Source: Anodontia alba
Lineage: Eukaryota > Mollusca > Bivalvia > Lucinida > Lucinidae
NCBI GenBank assembly: GCA_964016985.1
Contig: OZ024828.1
Span: 28,526,581-28,590,580 of the forward strand
Direction: 5' to 3'
DNA length: 64,000 nt
Positions 1 through 10,164 of this stretch are shown one piece after another (the first letter of the stretch is position 1; each line of letters starts with the position of its first letter). The translations under genes and the position numbers were made by a program. The notes beneath the pieces were generated by a model, which had not been told where the DNA came from, did not search any database, and saw only the letters and a list, made by a program, of their open reading frames with translations.

Positions 1-31
1 AACATATTTGAATAGGCGTGTTTTCGCAATG
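1..31 (-). mobile_element. M-family MITE, partial, cut by window edge
   Basis: The first 31 bases match the outer end of the M family in reverse orientation: TTGAATAGGCGTGTTTTCGC then AATG. The rest lies outside the window. Confidence 0.8.
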
Positions 32-157
32 GGCAGCCAAATCTTCAGATGAAACAATTCACTTTGATTTTGTCTGGAGTCAAGTCTAGTTGCCGTTTCA
101 GAAGGGGATCAAAACAATTTTTTACCTTCCCGAAAAGTGAAAAAAAAATCCTTGATA

Positions 158-237
158 GTGTAGATCCCTTTTTCGACCTAAAAAGGGATCTACTCTATAA
201 AGGAATTTATTCACTTTATAGAGCAGATCCCTTTTTT
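158..237. repeat. Palindrome next to R element
   Basis: Arms around GGGATCTACTCTATAA (about 180-201) and TTATAGAGCAGATCCC (about 215-232) can pair over a short AT loop. A further AGATCCCTTTTT arm at 162-175 pairs with the same segment, so two alternative hairpins are possible. No gene is seen. Confidence 0.7.
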
Positions 238-598
238 GGTCGATTGTTTACAATCAAGCCATAGTATACAAACGCCAAGATTTCCTTAAGGTCGTTGTCC
301 ACGTGATGATCACTGACCAATGTAATCAAGCCGCGCGTTAGACGAAATCAAGATAACGGTTATTTATATCCGCGCTAGTCTTGTGGCTAAGACGTCAGAA
401 TGCAATGTAAAGAGAGGTACATGTATCTGTACAATATGGACCGGCATATTGGCAAATAATGCAGACCCAGATCAGACGCCGCAGAACGCGGCGTCTGAAC
501 AGGGTCTGCACTGTTTGCTTAAATAACAGGAAGTTAAGGGTTAAATGAAAAAAAAAATTCAAGCCCCGTTCAACCTACACTCAGAGAAAATCGAACCA
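238..598 (-). mobile_element. R-family MITE with GATCAGAC core
   Basis: It begins GGTCGATTGTTTACAATC and ends near AAAATCGAACC, matching the six-copy R family read in reverse. A near-perfect hairpin at 451-520 (GCAGACCCAGATCAGACGCC and complement, tip AGAAC) forms the core. The product is none; this is a nonautonomous element. Confidence 0.75.
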
Positions 599-627
599 TT
601 GATTAGAAGAGGTGGACGGAACAAATA

Positions 628-918
628 ACAGTCGACTCTCGTTATCTCGACTTCGCTTATCTGGAATAACCGCTTATCTCGAAGTAAAAATCTGGTCCCT
701 GTTTAACATGGAAATATTGTGGAAAAGAGGAGGGTATGGAGAAATTTCTCCTCTTTTCCACATTATTTACTTCAGGCGTCAAATTACATATTCATTTGTG
801 GAATGTGGTTGCTCGATTTATTTTTCCTCAATTCTGAAAATCTGATTTGTCGAGGTACGGATGCCTCGAAGTATTTCAGAGAGCCCATTGGACTTCGAGA
901 TAACGAGAGTCGATTGTA
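628..918 (+). mobile_element. A-family pogo-like MITE
   Basis: TIR CAGTCGACTCTCGTTATCTC at the left and its complement, ending AGAGTCGATTG, at the right, next to TA. A central hairpin of AAATATTGTGGAAAAGAGGA and complement occupies about 710-765. TIR style and TA duplication resemble Tc1/mariner-pogo MITEs; the assignment is by resemblance only. Confidence 0.8.
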
Positions 919-1190
919 TTTGAAGCTGAATATATCATCAGATCAATATATGTCACCGGACGGGACTCCAGACAAAATTTACTGCGATATTGCGTTCTTA
1001 TCTTTATTAACGTCCCGTAATTCTGAGTCATTAACCCATTTTTTGGAATAATTGCTTCAAGACCTTAATCAGAAAAATAATCAGAAAATCCATTAATAAA
1101 GCAAGACAAATCACATTAACCCGCTCATGTTCATATAAAACAATATTATATACTGACACAATAAAGGACTTCTGCAGTAAGACATTTTAT

Positions 1191-1313
1191 TTATTTGTGT
1201 TGAGGGTTTACGGCCCAGTCAACCCAGTGGGGTCATGTCGAGCGTGGTCAGTTAACCTAACCACACGTTTACTGGGCAGGCTCAGTAAACGTGTGGTTAG
1301 GTAAACTGACCGT
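1191..1313 (-). mobile_element. SINE-1 tail fragments, head to head
   Basis: Bases 1195-1278 match the reversed 3' tail of SINE-1 (TTTACGGCCCAGTCAACCCA). Bases 1281-1313 repeat part of the tail (AAACGTGTGGTTAGGTAAAC) in the opposite direction, so the two fragments form a palindrome. The tRNA head is missing. Confidence 0.75.
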
Positions 1314-1413
1314 TGCACGGGGAGAAGCTTACCAAAGCCATTTCATAAACACACTTGTGTATGAGATGCATTCTGTCGCCTTAGAGAAGGTAGTTTTTTT
1401 TACACTAAAAGGC

Positions 1414-1414
<1 letters not shown>

Positions 1415-1447
<33 letters not shown>
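1415..1447 (+). repeat. Poly-A tract
   Basis: An uninterrupted run of about 33 A. No retroelement body or target duplication was recognised just upstream, so it is recorded as a simple repeat. Confidence 0.9.
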
Positions 1448-1449
<2 letters not shown>

Positions 1450-1499
1450 AATGCTGTGTGTATTTTAAAATATTCAGCATTTGACAACAAGCACCTTGA

Positions 1500-1605
1500 C
1501 GCAGTTTCGATCAAAATCCGTTAAGAAATAAGAAAGCTAGTGTAGTTTATTTATCTATTTTTTATATCTGAGAATGGGCGCCGCCATGTTGAACATTTAA
1601 TTCAC
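1500..1605 (+). repeat. GGGCGCCGCCAT dispersed repeat
   Basis: Contains GATCAAAATCCG and ATGGGCGCCGCCATGTTGAA, also seen at 3120-3220 (GATCAAAATCGG, ATGGGCGCCGCCATTTTGAA) and weakly at 34870. An old repeat of unknown class. Confidence 0.5.
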
Positions 1606-1689
1606 TATTTAATGGTGAGAAATACAAATTCCCGCTGTCTGTTGACAGGAATTTTCTATTTATATGAGTCGATTGATATATAAAAAACA

Positions 1690-1736
1690 AAACAAAACAA
1701 ACAAACAAACAAACAAAAAAAAAAAACAAAAAACAA
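1690..1736 (+). repeat. A-rich (AAAC)n tract
   Basis: AAAC repeats followed by poly-A. Low-complexity sequence. Confidence 0.85.
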
Positions 1737-1801
1737 ATTAACACTTTTACATGTGTATGTGTATAATCATAAAATATTGTTTCTCAAACTTTATTTATTT
1801 T

Positions 1802-1911
1802 ACCAGCAAAAACACAACGTCGCAGAAACGCCGTTACAACGTCGCTGCAATGTCACGACGTTGCAGCGACGTTATAACGACGTTGTTGTGACGTTGTGTG
1901 TTTGCTGGGTA
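1802..1911. repeat. Y-family AACGTCG palindrome
   Basis: An imperfect palindrome from ACCAGCAAAAACACAACG to GTTGTGTGTTTGCTGGGT, filled with degenerate ACGTCGCTGCAA units. Shorter relatives lie at 5447-5514 and 8418-8460. Confidence 0.7.
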
Positions 1912-2035
1912 ATAGTTTATAAATGTAGTAGAGAGCCACGTTATATCAAATGCAGAAACATGACGTTTCGGGCAGAAATTGGAAGGTTGCACATTTTTTT
2001 CTGTTCTGTTCTCTTCTCTTCTGTTTACCTGCTGA

Positions 2036-2275
2036 TATCGTATTTACCCTAAATATTCTGTCAACTTTTATCTTTTTCCATATGTATTCCTTAATTCAAT
2101 TCATGTCAAATTTAAACATGTCCAGGTTACTACCTTGTGATGCGTCTCAACATTGTTTGATGACTGGCAAACAGAGCGGACCCTGATCAGACGCCGCAGC
2201 AGATGCGGCGTCTGATCTGGGTACACTCTGTTTGACAAGGCTTGTCTGTTCGAACACCTAGTATATATACTTTAT
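2036..2275. mobile_element. P'-type MITE with GATCAGAC core
   Basis: The left end ATCGTATTTACCCTAAATAT matches ends seen near 5735, 7370, 26630 and 34210. The hairpin core at 2167-2236 (GACCCTGATCAGACGCCGC and complement) lies towards the right. Right boundary is uncertain. Confidence 0.55.
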
Positions 2276-3059
2276 TATCAAACCTATCTGAATATGAATT
2301 GCATCCTTCCGTGTTTGCCTTTCGTAATAATCGCGACATTTTGAAAGAAAAAAAAAGATGCGTTTTCCGGCTTTCGTCATGCAACGCAAATCAAAATTAG
2401 GAGAAATATGTTCTAAAGAAATGTAAAAGACGAGCGGTTATACGGGTGTTGATTGATGTCTAGCTCTTATGAAAAGACATTATTCCACTTAAATAGGTTT
2501 ATGGTAGAAAAATAAGCGAGCGACGATTGATTCTTTACTTGGTAATGAGTGGCGTCAGACAAAAAGCGAACATGCGAACGGCTAAACCTCAGGTTTATCT
2601 ACGCATTCACCCAATTTGAATATGATCTTTGGTGCCCGCTCGTAGGAAACCTGGACACTAGTTATTTTACTGATGAAAAACAAAATCCCAAATCAAACCA
2701 CACGAATCCATTGAGTGTCGGAAAAGTTCTGATGCGCGCTGAAATCCATTGTTTGCGTGACGAATCTCAGTCATACTTCAAAGTCCTTGACCAAGGCTAA
2801 AGAAGGTAGATTTGGAGCGCCAAATCTGTTATATTGTCAGATAATCAATGGCAGCTAAAGGGTTGCCATTTCCGCAAATCTTATTTTCAAAATCAGACAA
2901 CTTCTATGAAAACAATTAAGGAATCTGCGCAATTTGAAAGGCGCTTAAATACTGTCGAGTCATTTATCCCGTCTTGTGCGGCAAATCTTTGATGTTGACT
3001 TTCTAATGAACTTCGCATGATCTATCATGTCCGGCTCTGACGAGCGGAGCTTAAAGAGG
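2276..3059. other. No feature seen
   Basis: AT-rich sequence with only short open frames (for example 2549-2800, no recognised motif). No repeat copy within the window was noticed. Confidence 0.5.
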
Positions 3060-3250
3060 AACGCAACCTTAAAAGGTATTGTGCTTTAAAGTAAAAAACT
3101 TTACAAACAATGAATTTTGACACAAATTTGATCAAAATCGGGGGAAAATTACGTAAGTTATAGACAATTGAATATTTTAATATTGGTGGTATGGGCGCCG
3201 CCATTTTGAATATCTAATGAAGTTTCATAAAAATTAAAATTCGTGTCATA
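3060..3250 (+). repeat. GGGCGCCGCCAT dispersed repeat, longer copy
   Basis: Shares TTTGATCAAAATC and GGGCGCCGCCATTTTGAA with 1500-1605. The stretch 3251-3540 that follows shows nothing recognised. Confidence 0.5.
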
Positions 3251-3547
3251 AAGGTAGTTATTCTCATAAACTTGGTTTATTTTGGCGGAAATGATTGCTT
3301 GTCACTAGAATTTAAAGATTTAAAAAAAAATCTGTAGCAAAATTATTCTTAGAAACCCTTTATAATTTGGTTTTGCATATTTAATTTGGGCTGTGTGACG
3401 TCACAAAGCCTACAATATAGCGGCATCCATGACAGCCATTTTAAATATATTCAAACTACAATAACTTCATTATTTCTAGGCGGATTTTGAAAAGTCTTGC
3501 ATCAAAATAAATGGCTTGTTAAGCACTTTACTCCAAGATATACTTTA

Positions 3548-3843
3548 CTCGACCTCGCTTATCTCGAAAACCGCTTATCTCGAAGTGAAAATCTTGTCCC
3601 TGCTTAAACATGAAAATCTAACAACAGGTTAAATAAAATATTGTGGAAAAGAGGAGAAATTGCTCCTTTTCCACAATATTTTCAATATATCTCCAACTTC
3701 AGGAGTCCAATTACATACATATGTGTTAAATGTGGTTGTTCGAATTATTTTTCCTCAATTCTGCAAATCTGATATGTCGAGGTACGGATATCTCAAAATA
3801 TTTCAGAGAGTCCCTTGGAATTCGAGATACCGAGCGTCGACTG
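3548..3843 (+). mobile_element. A-family pogo-like MITE
   Basis: The left TIR has decayed (ACTCGACCTCGCTTATCTCG); the right TIR ends CGAGCGTCGACTG before TA. The core hairpin ATTGTGGAAAAGAGGAGAAA and complement is at about 3640-3685. Confidence 0.75.
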
Positions 3844-4139
3844 TACTTCACTGTTTTAGAGCCTTCGCTGTGTTCAGGTTGCAATGGACCCTTCACAAGC
3901 TCGACGTAGCTCGATTGCCTTATAAAGTAAAGCTCTGTTGTCAATCAAGCTTAGTCCGAACATGCATCATTAATGCGATTCGTTTCTGATCAGCTAATTT
4001 ACTGTTGTCAACAATAATGTTAGCTAAATGCCAACTCGGCAGCATGTGTCACACAGACGTAGCGTAGCGCTTATAACGCACATTACGCATGCGCGTGAGG
4101 AAACGTATTTGCAATAACGAGAGATCGCTTGACATAAAA

Positions 4140-4310
4140 TATGTCTCCTCTATCATCGGGGTTGATCTTAAGGAAATATTGTATTCCGTCAAATTGTCTC
4201 CTCAGGAAACTGTTTCCTAAGGAACCAATTTGCATGAAATATCGAAACCTATTTTCTGGGAAAATTAAGAAGAATATCGTCAATTTGTCTTCTGCTGAAT
4301 TGGTCCAGAG
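4140..4310 (+). mobile_element. D-family MITE, diverged
   Basis: Shares AATTTGCATGAAATATCGAA, TTTTCTGGG and the right end AATTTGTCTTCTGCTGAA with copies at 18226 and 61449. The left end is unclear. Confidence 0.6.
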
Positions 4311-4440
4311 AGTAGATACTCAATTATCTAGCTTTATTCAGAAGAACTACGAAAACCCGATCTGATGACATGTGAAGACCAAGGCTCATCATTACGTGAC
4401 CATTGTTCACATAGGCACAGCGTGGGCAATGATTGTTTAT

Positions 4441-4559
4441 GCCAGATGCGAACAGCGAAGGCTCAGATAATCCTGCACATCCGCGCAGTCTGAGCAGAGC
4501 ATTGACTGTTTGTCGATACAGTCTACAGTATCCTTGGATTCTGTAATCGGCCAATGAAT
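4441..4559. repeat. U-family foldback, decayed
   Basis: GCGAACAGCGAAGGCTCAGA and CGCGCAGTCTGAGCAGAG are the two arms. The flank CTACAGTATCCTTGG also occurs in the U copy at 40278-40475. An M element begins at the very next base. Confidence 0.65.
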
Positions 4560-4824
4560 CATTACCTAAACACGCCTATTTAACTATAAAGAAAATTTCA
4601 CCTCCAAAAATTGAAAATTTACAGATAAAATGCTCTGATATTTTACAAATTTCTGCTCAAAACATAGATTGTGGATACTCGTTAGAACCGCCTCTAACGA
4701 GTACCCACAATCTATGTTTTTGAGCAGAATTGGGAAAAATAATGTATACCCCTGTAAACCCCAATTTTATTATTGAAAGTTGGGTTTAAAGGGGTCAAAA
4801 TTATATAGGTATGTTTTCGTGATG
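4560..4824 (+). mobile_element. M-family MITE, apex deleted
   Basis: Left end CATTACCTAAACACGCC, right end AGGTATGTTTTCGTGATG. The hairpin tip is shortened: GAACCGCCTC runs straight into TAACGAG, removing most of the apical stem that other copies keep. Confidence 0.9.
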
Positions 4825-4899
4825 ATTCAGATCAGACTGTGCTCTTGATCTTGGACTTCACTATTCGCTCATAACATGGGTCCTTTTCCAACAATGCGT

Positions 4900-5067
4900 A
4901 TTGATATTTGTTCTCATTTTTCCAAGAAAATAGGATTTAACATTTTATGCAAATTGTATCTAAGGAGACAATTTGTACGAAATGTCAAATCCGACTTTCT
5001 AGTAAACATAAGTAAAATACTTCAAAATGTCGTCTGCTTAAAATTTACCCAGCATGCATAGCGTCAA
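4900..5067 (+). mobile_element. D-family MITE
   Basis: Palindrome ATGCAAATTGTATCTAAGG / GACAATTTGTACGAAATG, then AAAATGTCGTCTGC and ACCCAGCATGC as in the other D copies. Confidence 0.65.
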
Positions 5068-5206
5068 AGGAACAAGAAATATAGCTTCATTATTCAGATG
5101 TTCATTGAACGATCTGGTTGTTAATAACTGACAAACTCGGTAAAGACAGAGCTTTTCATCCTAAACATGTTATATTACTCTGTCAACTTCTGCAATTAGC
5201 AAGTAG

Positions 5207-5362
<156 letters not shown>

Positions 5363-5446
5363 GTAAGTTAGTATGGTGACTGCAAGTTCCCGAAACATGA
5401 ACTTCTATATCTAGCATAACAGCAAGAGTAGGACTATCCCATCGGC

Positions 5447-5514
5447 ACACAACGTTGAAATAACATCGACTGAACGTTGAATTGGCGTTAGTTCAACGGT
5501 GTTTGCCTGCTGGG
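5447..5514. repeat. Y-family AACGTTG repeat
   Basis: ACACAACGTTGAAATAACAT to GTTTGCCTGCTGGG is a short relative of 1802-1911, with degenerate AACGTTG units and the same CTGGG boundary. Confidence 0.55.
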
Positions 5515-5689
5515 ATATTATTCATAAAATGAAATTACCGGAAGATGTATCTGTAAGAAAAACATGTTTTGCTGCGAAGAGTTTTCAATGCAACCGCCCT
5601 ACATCAGCCATCTTTGGGCACCTTAATTTGAAAACATCCCAGTGGCTAACTGTTGGTATGTCTAAATTTGTTGCCACGCTTATACGCTG

Positions 5690-5755
5690 CGCTCTTGACC
5701 TACACTGTTTGCACAAGCCTATGTACCGAATATTTAGGGTAAAATTGAAACGTTA
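5690..5755. mobile_element. P'-type MITE, right end only
   Basis: CTACACTGTTTGCACAAGCC followed by CGAATATTTAGGGTAAAAT matches the right half of P'. The hairpin core is absent or too decayed to see. Confidence 0.45.
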
Positions 5756-5766
5756 CGGCCCAAGTA

Positions 5767-6085
5767 CAGTCGCGTCCAGTTATATCGACTTCGCTTATCT
5801 CGAATAAACGCTTATGTCGAAGTGAAAAATTTGGTCATCGTTTTAGCATGGAAATCAACAGTTAACAAAATATTGTGGAAAAGAGGAGAAATTCTCCCCT
5901 TTTCCACAATATTTTCACTATATCTCTAACTTCAGGAGTCAAATTACATATACGAGTATTTATTTTTGAAATGTAACTGTTCGATTTATTTTATCCTCAA
6001 TTCTGCAAATCTGATATGTCGAGGTACGGACATCTCGAAATATTTCAAAGAGTCCCTTTAACTTCGAGATAACGAGAGTCGATAT
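5767..6085 (+). mobile_element. A-family pogo-like MITE
   Basis: Starts TA then CAGTCGCGTCCAGTTATATC and ends AACGAGAGTCGATA. The core hairpin ATTGTGGAAAAGAGGAGAAA pairs with its complement, ending near 5915. Confidence 0.8.
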
Positions 6086-6485
6086 TATATGACCCAACTA
6101 CTCGCGAAAACAGACTACCATGCCACTAATTATTCGCTATTTTAATCCAGAGTTACAGCAATCGCCTAATCGATTGTTCCATACCCTGGCAGGATCAAAG
6201 TAATTAGCGTCAAGACTTTTCTTTGAACGGACTAATATTCTAATTACACGGGTCTCTCTCGCAGCTTAATCTATAGATTATTCAAACTAGTTTGCACCTT
6301 GTTTCGAAAGAATTCTAGCCAAACCATTCCGCTAATGCATTGTACACGTAACACCACAGAGCAGGCTCATCAATAATAAATACGAGCATAACACGCACTT
6401 TCGAAGGCCAACATGGCTTCATCAACTAGAGTTATAATTTCCAACAAAAAACTTCCCGTTTTCATTCTGTCTTGTAAAATTTCCT

Positions 6486-6688
6486 GTTACCACCGCACGA
6501 CAAAACCTACAATAAGACGTGCGACCAACGAAGACTCAGATCAGCCTGCGCATCCGCGCAGTCTGATCAGAGTCTTCGCTGATCGCATGTGCCTTCTACA
6601 GCTATCCGGCTATCCAAAGAGGGATAAATGAAAAGCCTTGCCATACTGGGTGGATGTACAGGCTGATCTGAATCTTTGCTGGTCATCA
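6486..6688. repeat. U-family foldback, long copy
   Basis: Hairpin at 6519-6590 (AACGAAGACTCAGATCAGCC, CGCAGTCTGATCAGAGTCTT) with a flank continuing through GGCTGATCTGAATCTTTGCT. The copy at 16668-16866 matches its reverse complement along most of the length. An M element begins at 6689. Confidence 0.75.
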
Positions 6689-6970
6689 CATTACGAAAAC
6701 ACGCCTATTCTAATATATAGAAATTTTCACCTCCAAAAACCTGACAATTTTCAGATAAAAAAAATCTCTGATATTTTTCATATTTCTGCTCAAAACATAG
6801 ATTGTGGGTACTCATTAGAACCGCCTCGGCGAGGCGGTTCTAACGAGTACCCACTATCTATGTTTTTGAACAGAAATAAGAAAATAATGTATACTCCTGT
6901 AAACCCCAGTTTTACTATATAAAAGTGGGGTTTAAGGGGGTAAAAAATATATAGGTATGTTTTTGCGATG
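6689..6970 (+). mobile_element. M-family MITE, complete
   Basis: Ends CATTACGAAAACACGCC and TATGTTTTTGCGATG. Core CTCATTAGAACCGCC, tip CTCGGCGAG, and complement. The second small hairpin of the family (GTAAACCCCAG / GTGGGGTTTA) lies at about 6899-6935. Confidence 0.93.
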
Positions 6971-7071
6971 ATTAAGCGCAGTTTTACCGCTCATTATCGT
7001 ATGCAATCTAAATAAAACCTTACCATAATTTTCCCAAATTCTACACTAATCCATCTCGCTTCATGTACCTG

Positions 7072-7275
7072 TTGATAGCGCAGTCGTAGCGTGTCTGGCT
7101 GCAGATCCAGGGATCGCAAGTTCGAATCCCAGCTCGGTTACATTACTTTTGTGGCGACTGATCATGAAATATAATTTCTACTGTCATTCTCCTGCATGTC
7201 TACCGACAGTGTATGTATGGTTAATTGACCAACTCGATGAGACATTAATAATGTTGACTGGACCGTAAAACTCCA
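7072..7275 (+). mobile_element. SINE-4, tRNA-headed, tail like SINE-1
   Basis: The head has a B-box-like AAGTTCGAATCC and CTGCAGATCCAG, resembling a tRNA-Cys anticodon loop (GCA). Body GATCATGAAATATAATTTCT and end GTTGACTGGACCGTAAAAC match SINE-1, but the head differs and the middle is about 100 bp shorter. Confidence 0.7.
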
Positions 7276-7319
7276 AATCAAAGAGTGTATCTAAAATATT
7301 GGATTAGCAGCAAAGAGTG

Positions 7320-7400
7320 TGCGGCACATGATCTAGGTCTACTCTTAATTGTTTAAGCCCGCCTGTATGAATATTTAGGATGAATATGGTAAATACGTCT
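7320..7400. mobile_element. P'-type MITE, right end
   Basis: TTGTTTAAGCCCGCCTGTA then GAATATTTAGGATGAATATG matches the P' right end. Decayed fragment. Confidence 0.4.
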
Positions 7401-7416
7401 TTGAAAGATTTTAGTA

Positions 7417-8068
7417 CAGTCGACTCTCGTTATCTCGACTTCGCCTATCTCGAATAACCGCTTATCTCAAACTGAAAATTCTGGTCCCTGTTTTAACATG
7501 GAAACCTAACAATAGGTAAAAAAAAAATATTCTGGAAAAGAAAAGAAATTGCTCCGAAGGAGCAAATCATCCACATTTTGACAATATTTTCAATATAATT
7601 CTAACTTCAGAAGTCAAATTACCTATTCTTTTGTGAAATGTGGTTATTCGATTTACCTTTTCCTCAATTCTATAAATCTGACATGTTTGTTTGTGTTGAG
7701 GTTTTACGGCCCGGTCAACCCAATGGGGTCATGTCGAGCGCGGTCAGTTTACCTAACCACACGTTTACTGGGCAGGCTTAGTCCTCTAAGCGGTTAACCA
7801 GTATTGTGCACATTCTTTCGCCAGAAACTGACAACTGCCCTTCTTGAATCAGCGGAAGGGAGAGAATGACCGTAGAAAAAATTTCATGATCAATCTCCAC
7901 GAAAGAATGTTGCCGACCTCGGCGGGGGTTGAACCCGCGACCTCCTGGTCTCCAGTCGGACGGCGCATCCAACTGAGCCACCGAGGCCGGCAAATCTGAC
8001 ATGTCATGATACGGATATCTCGAAGTATTTCAGAGAATTCCTGGACTTCGAGATAACGAGAGTCGAAT
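7417..8068 (+). mobile_element. A-family MITE split by a SINE
   Basis: TA then CAGTCGACTCTCGTTATCTC opens the element; the right TIR ends AACGAGAGTCGAATG. A SINE-1 at 7687-7991 interrupts it, flanked by 13-base copies of AAATCTGACATGT that belong to the MITE. The MITE therefore predates the SINE. Confidence 0.9.
7687..7991 (-). mobile_element. SINE-1, full length, nested
   Basis: Reading in reverse: tRNA-like head with A-box-like TGGCTCAGTTGG and B-box-like GGGTTCAACCCC, body, then tail ending CCTCAACACAAACAAA. Target duplication AAATCTGACATGT at 7674-7686 and 7992-8004 is perfect, showing LINE-type retrotransposition. The internal frame seen here is not a gene. Confidence 0.92.
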
Positions 8069-8071
8069 GTG

Positions 8072-8415
8072 TTTGAACATAGATACCTTACTTAAGGTTA
8101 TACATTGGAGACTGGCCTGGAAAAGACAAGAGTGGTGAACAAACTTAGAAGAAAAGAAAAACGATAAGAATTATCTTCCCTGTAAGTGTAACGGTTGCAT
8201 TTATGTGAAGAATACGATGTTTAAATCATTCGCTCGAAAATTCCATAGTATTAATTTCTATACATTGTACATTAGATTGTGCGCATGAATATATTTGAAA
8301 GTCGATAAAATGATAACATGCTGATGAAATAATTGTAGTTAAACACTGAACATGTGGTTTTAATAGATTCCACGTAAGAAGCGAGAAGAGAACGATCTTT
8401 CTCAGCAAAACACTT
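8072..8415. other. No feature seen
   Basis: AT-rich sequence; only a short Y-like remnant (ATAACGACGTTGCTG, about 8430-8450) follows it. Confidence 0.5.
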
Positions 8416-8531
8416 AATGTCACCACAACTATAACGACGTTGCTGTGTGTTTACTAGGTTGTTTAATGTTTTGAGTCTACAGCTCAATTTCGATTTACAT
8501 TTTTCGAATATGTTACAGTACCATACGATAT

Positions 8532-8835
8532 TGGCCTCGGTGGCTCAGTTGGATGCGCCGTCCGACTGGAGACCAGGAGGTCGCGGGTTCAATCCCCGCC
8601 GAGGTCGGCAACATTCTTTCGTGGAGATTGATCATGAAATATTTCCTACGGTCATTCTCTCCCTTCCAATGATTCAAGAAGGGCAGTTGTCAGTTTCTGG
8701 CGAAAGAATGTGCACAATACTGGTTAACCGCTTAGAAGACTAAGCCTGCCCAGTATACGTGTGGTTAGGTAAACTGACCGTGCTCGACATGACCCCATTG
8801 GATTGACTGGGCCGTAAAACCTCAACACGCACAAA
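8532..8835 (+). mobile_element. SINE-1, full length
   Basis: Head GGCCTCGGTGGCTCAGTTGG, B-box-like GCGGGTTCAATCCCCGC, tail ending CCTCAACACGCACAAA. Perfect 12-base target duplication ACCATACGATAT at 8520-8531 and 8836-8847. Confidence 0.95.
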
Positions 8836-8913
8836 ACCATACGATATCACTTTGCCGATATTGAAACTTCAACACCTGAAAACGAGACGAAGCGTGAGCC
8901 AGGGTAAAGCCCA

Positions 8914-9157
8914 GGGCCCAGTTGTTCAAAGCGTCGTTAGCTTAACGAGCTCGTTAAGGGTCATTTCGTTAACTGTTTTAGCGGATTCAATATACAGTTT
9001 TCTGATATTTTTTACTGAAAAAATGTGAGTAGCTTTTGCACTGCAAAAGCTACTCACATTTTTTCAGCAAAAAATTTCAGCATATTTGCGTATCACTCGA
9101 TGTAAATTTTAACGAATCGTTAACTAACGACATCGTTAGCTTTGAACAACTGGGCCC
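8914..9157. mobile_element. T-family MITE, complete
   Basis: TIR GGCCCAGTTGTTCAAAGC and its complement, flanked by CAG on both sides. The core is an almost perfect hairpin: GAGTAGCTTTTGCA with complement and poly-T/A shoulders. Three-base duplication and G-rich ends recall PIF/Harbinger MITEs (inference). Confidence 0.85.
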
Positions 9158-9667
9158 AGGATAGGTTATACCAGTTACACGCATGTCTTACAAAAATAGA
9201 ATTTGGAGTTTGTTTCTTAGAAAACCAGAAGAACATTGTTTCTTGTTTCCTCACGCCTGAATTTCTAAAGTAGATTCTTCGAATTGACACTTCAAGTGTA
9301 CAAACATGGGTTTCAGCCAAACATCAAGAGCAGAGCAGCAAACAGTATTGTTTCTGGTAAGACTGTGACATCTGGACATTCATTACAACAGGTACCTGTT
9401 TTGGTTTGCAGGACTGTAAAAAAACGTTAATCAGTTGAAAGAGTTAACTTATTGCATGCCTGACTTAAAGAGTTACATTATTGTATGCTATAAAAGTATA
9501 TGACACGGGACTGAATAACGCAGTCGTTAACGCTCCGCTTCTTATCGCTCAATGCTGCGTCCTGGATCCAAATTCCTGTGCTCGAATGTGGTAGGAATGT
9601 GATCAGTGTGCGCATCTGCGCAGTCAATTCAGCGCATACGAATTTCGAATACCCCGTATCAAACTTC
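9158..9667. other. No feature seen
   Basis: Non-repetitive within this window; short frames only. Confidence 0.5.
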
Positions 9668-9947
9668 CTTCACGAGAACGTGCCTATATAATTTTGACCC
9701 CCTTAAAACCCACTTTCATACAGTAAAAGTGGGGTTTACAGGGGTATACATTATTTTTTCTTATTTTGCTAAGAAACATAGATTGTGGGTACTTGTTAGA
9801 ACCGCCTCGCTGAGGCGGTTCTAACGAGTACCCACAATCTATGTTTTGAGCAGGAATATGAAAAATATCATAATTAATTATCTGAAAATTTTCCTTTTTT
9901 GGGTTGTAAAATTTTCAATATATTTGAATAGGTGTGTTTTCGTAATG
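9668..9947 (-). mobile_element. M-family MITE, complete
   Basis: Reversed copy: CTTCACGAGAACGTGCC at left, AGGTGTGTTTTCGTAATG at right, core tip CCTCGCTGAGG. Confidence 0.92.
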
Positions 9948-10164
9948 CTAAATTACAACTATCTACATACATGTATAACAGCCATCTTTTATTCTTGATT
10001 TGCTTATACTTTATTAGATATTTAATACCCGTCGCTTATATTTTTCCAAGTAAGGGCTGTTGTATAGTGGATTGAACTGTATCAAACATTTACTAGAAGT
10101 TATTTTCTTGTTACATATGTGATATTGTCATGGCTTTCAAACACATATCGCTGATGCAGAGCGG

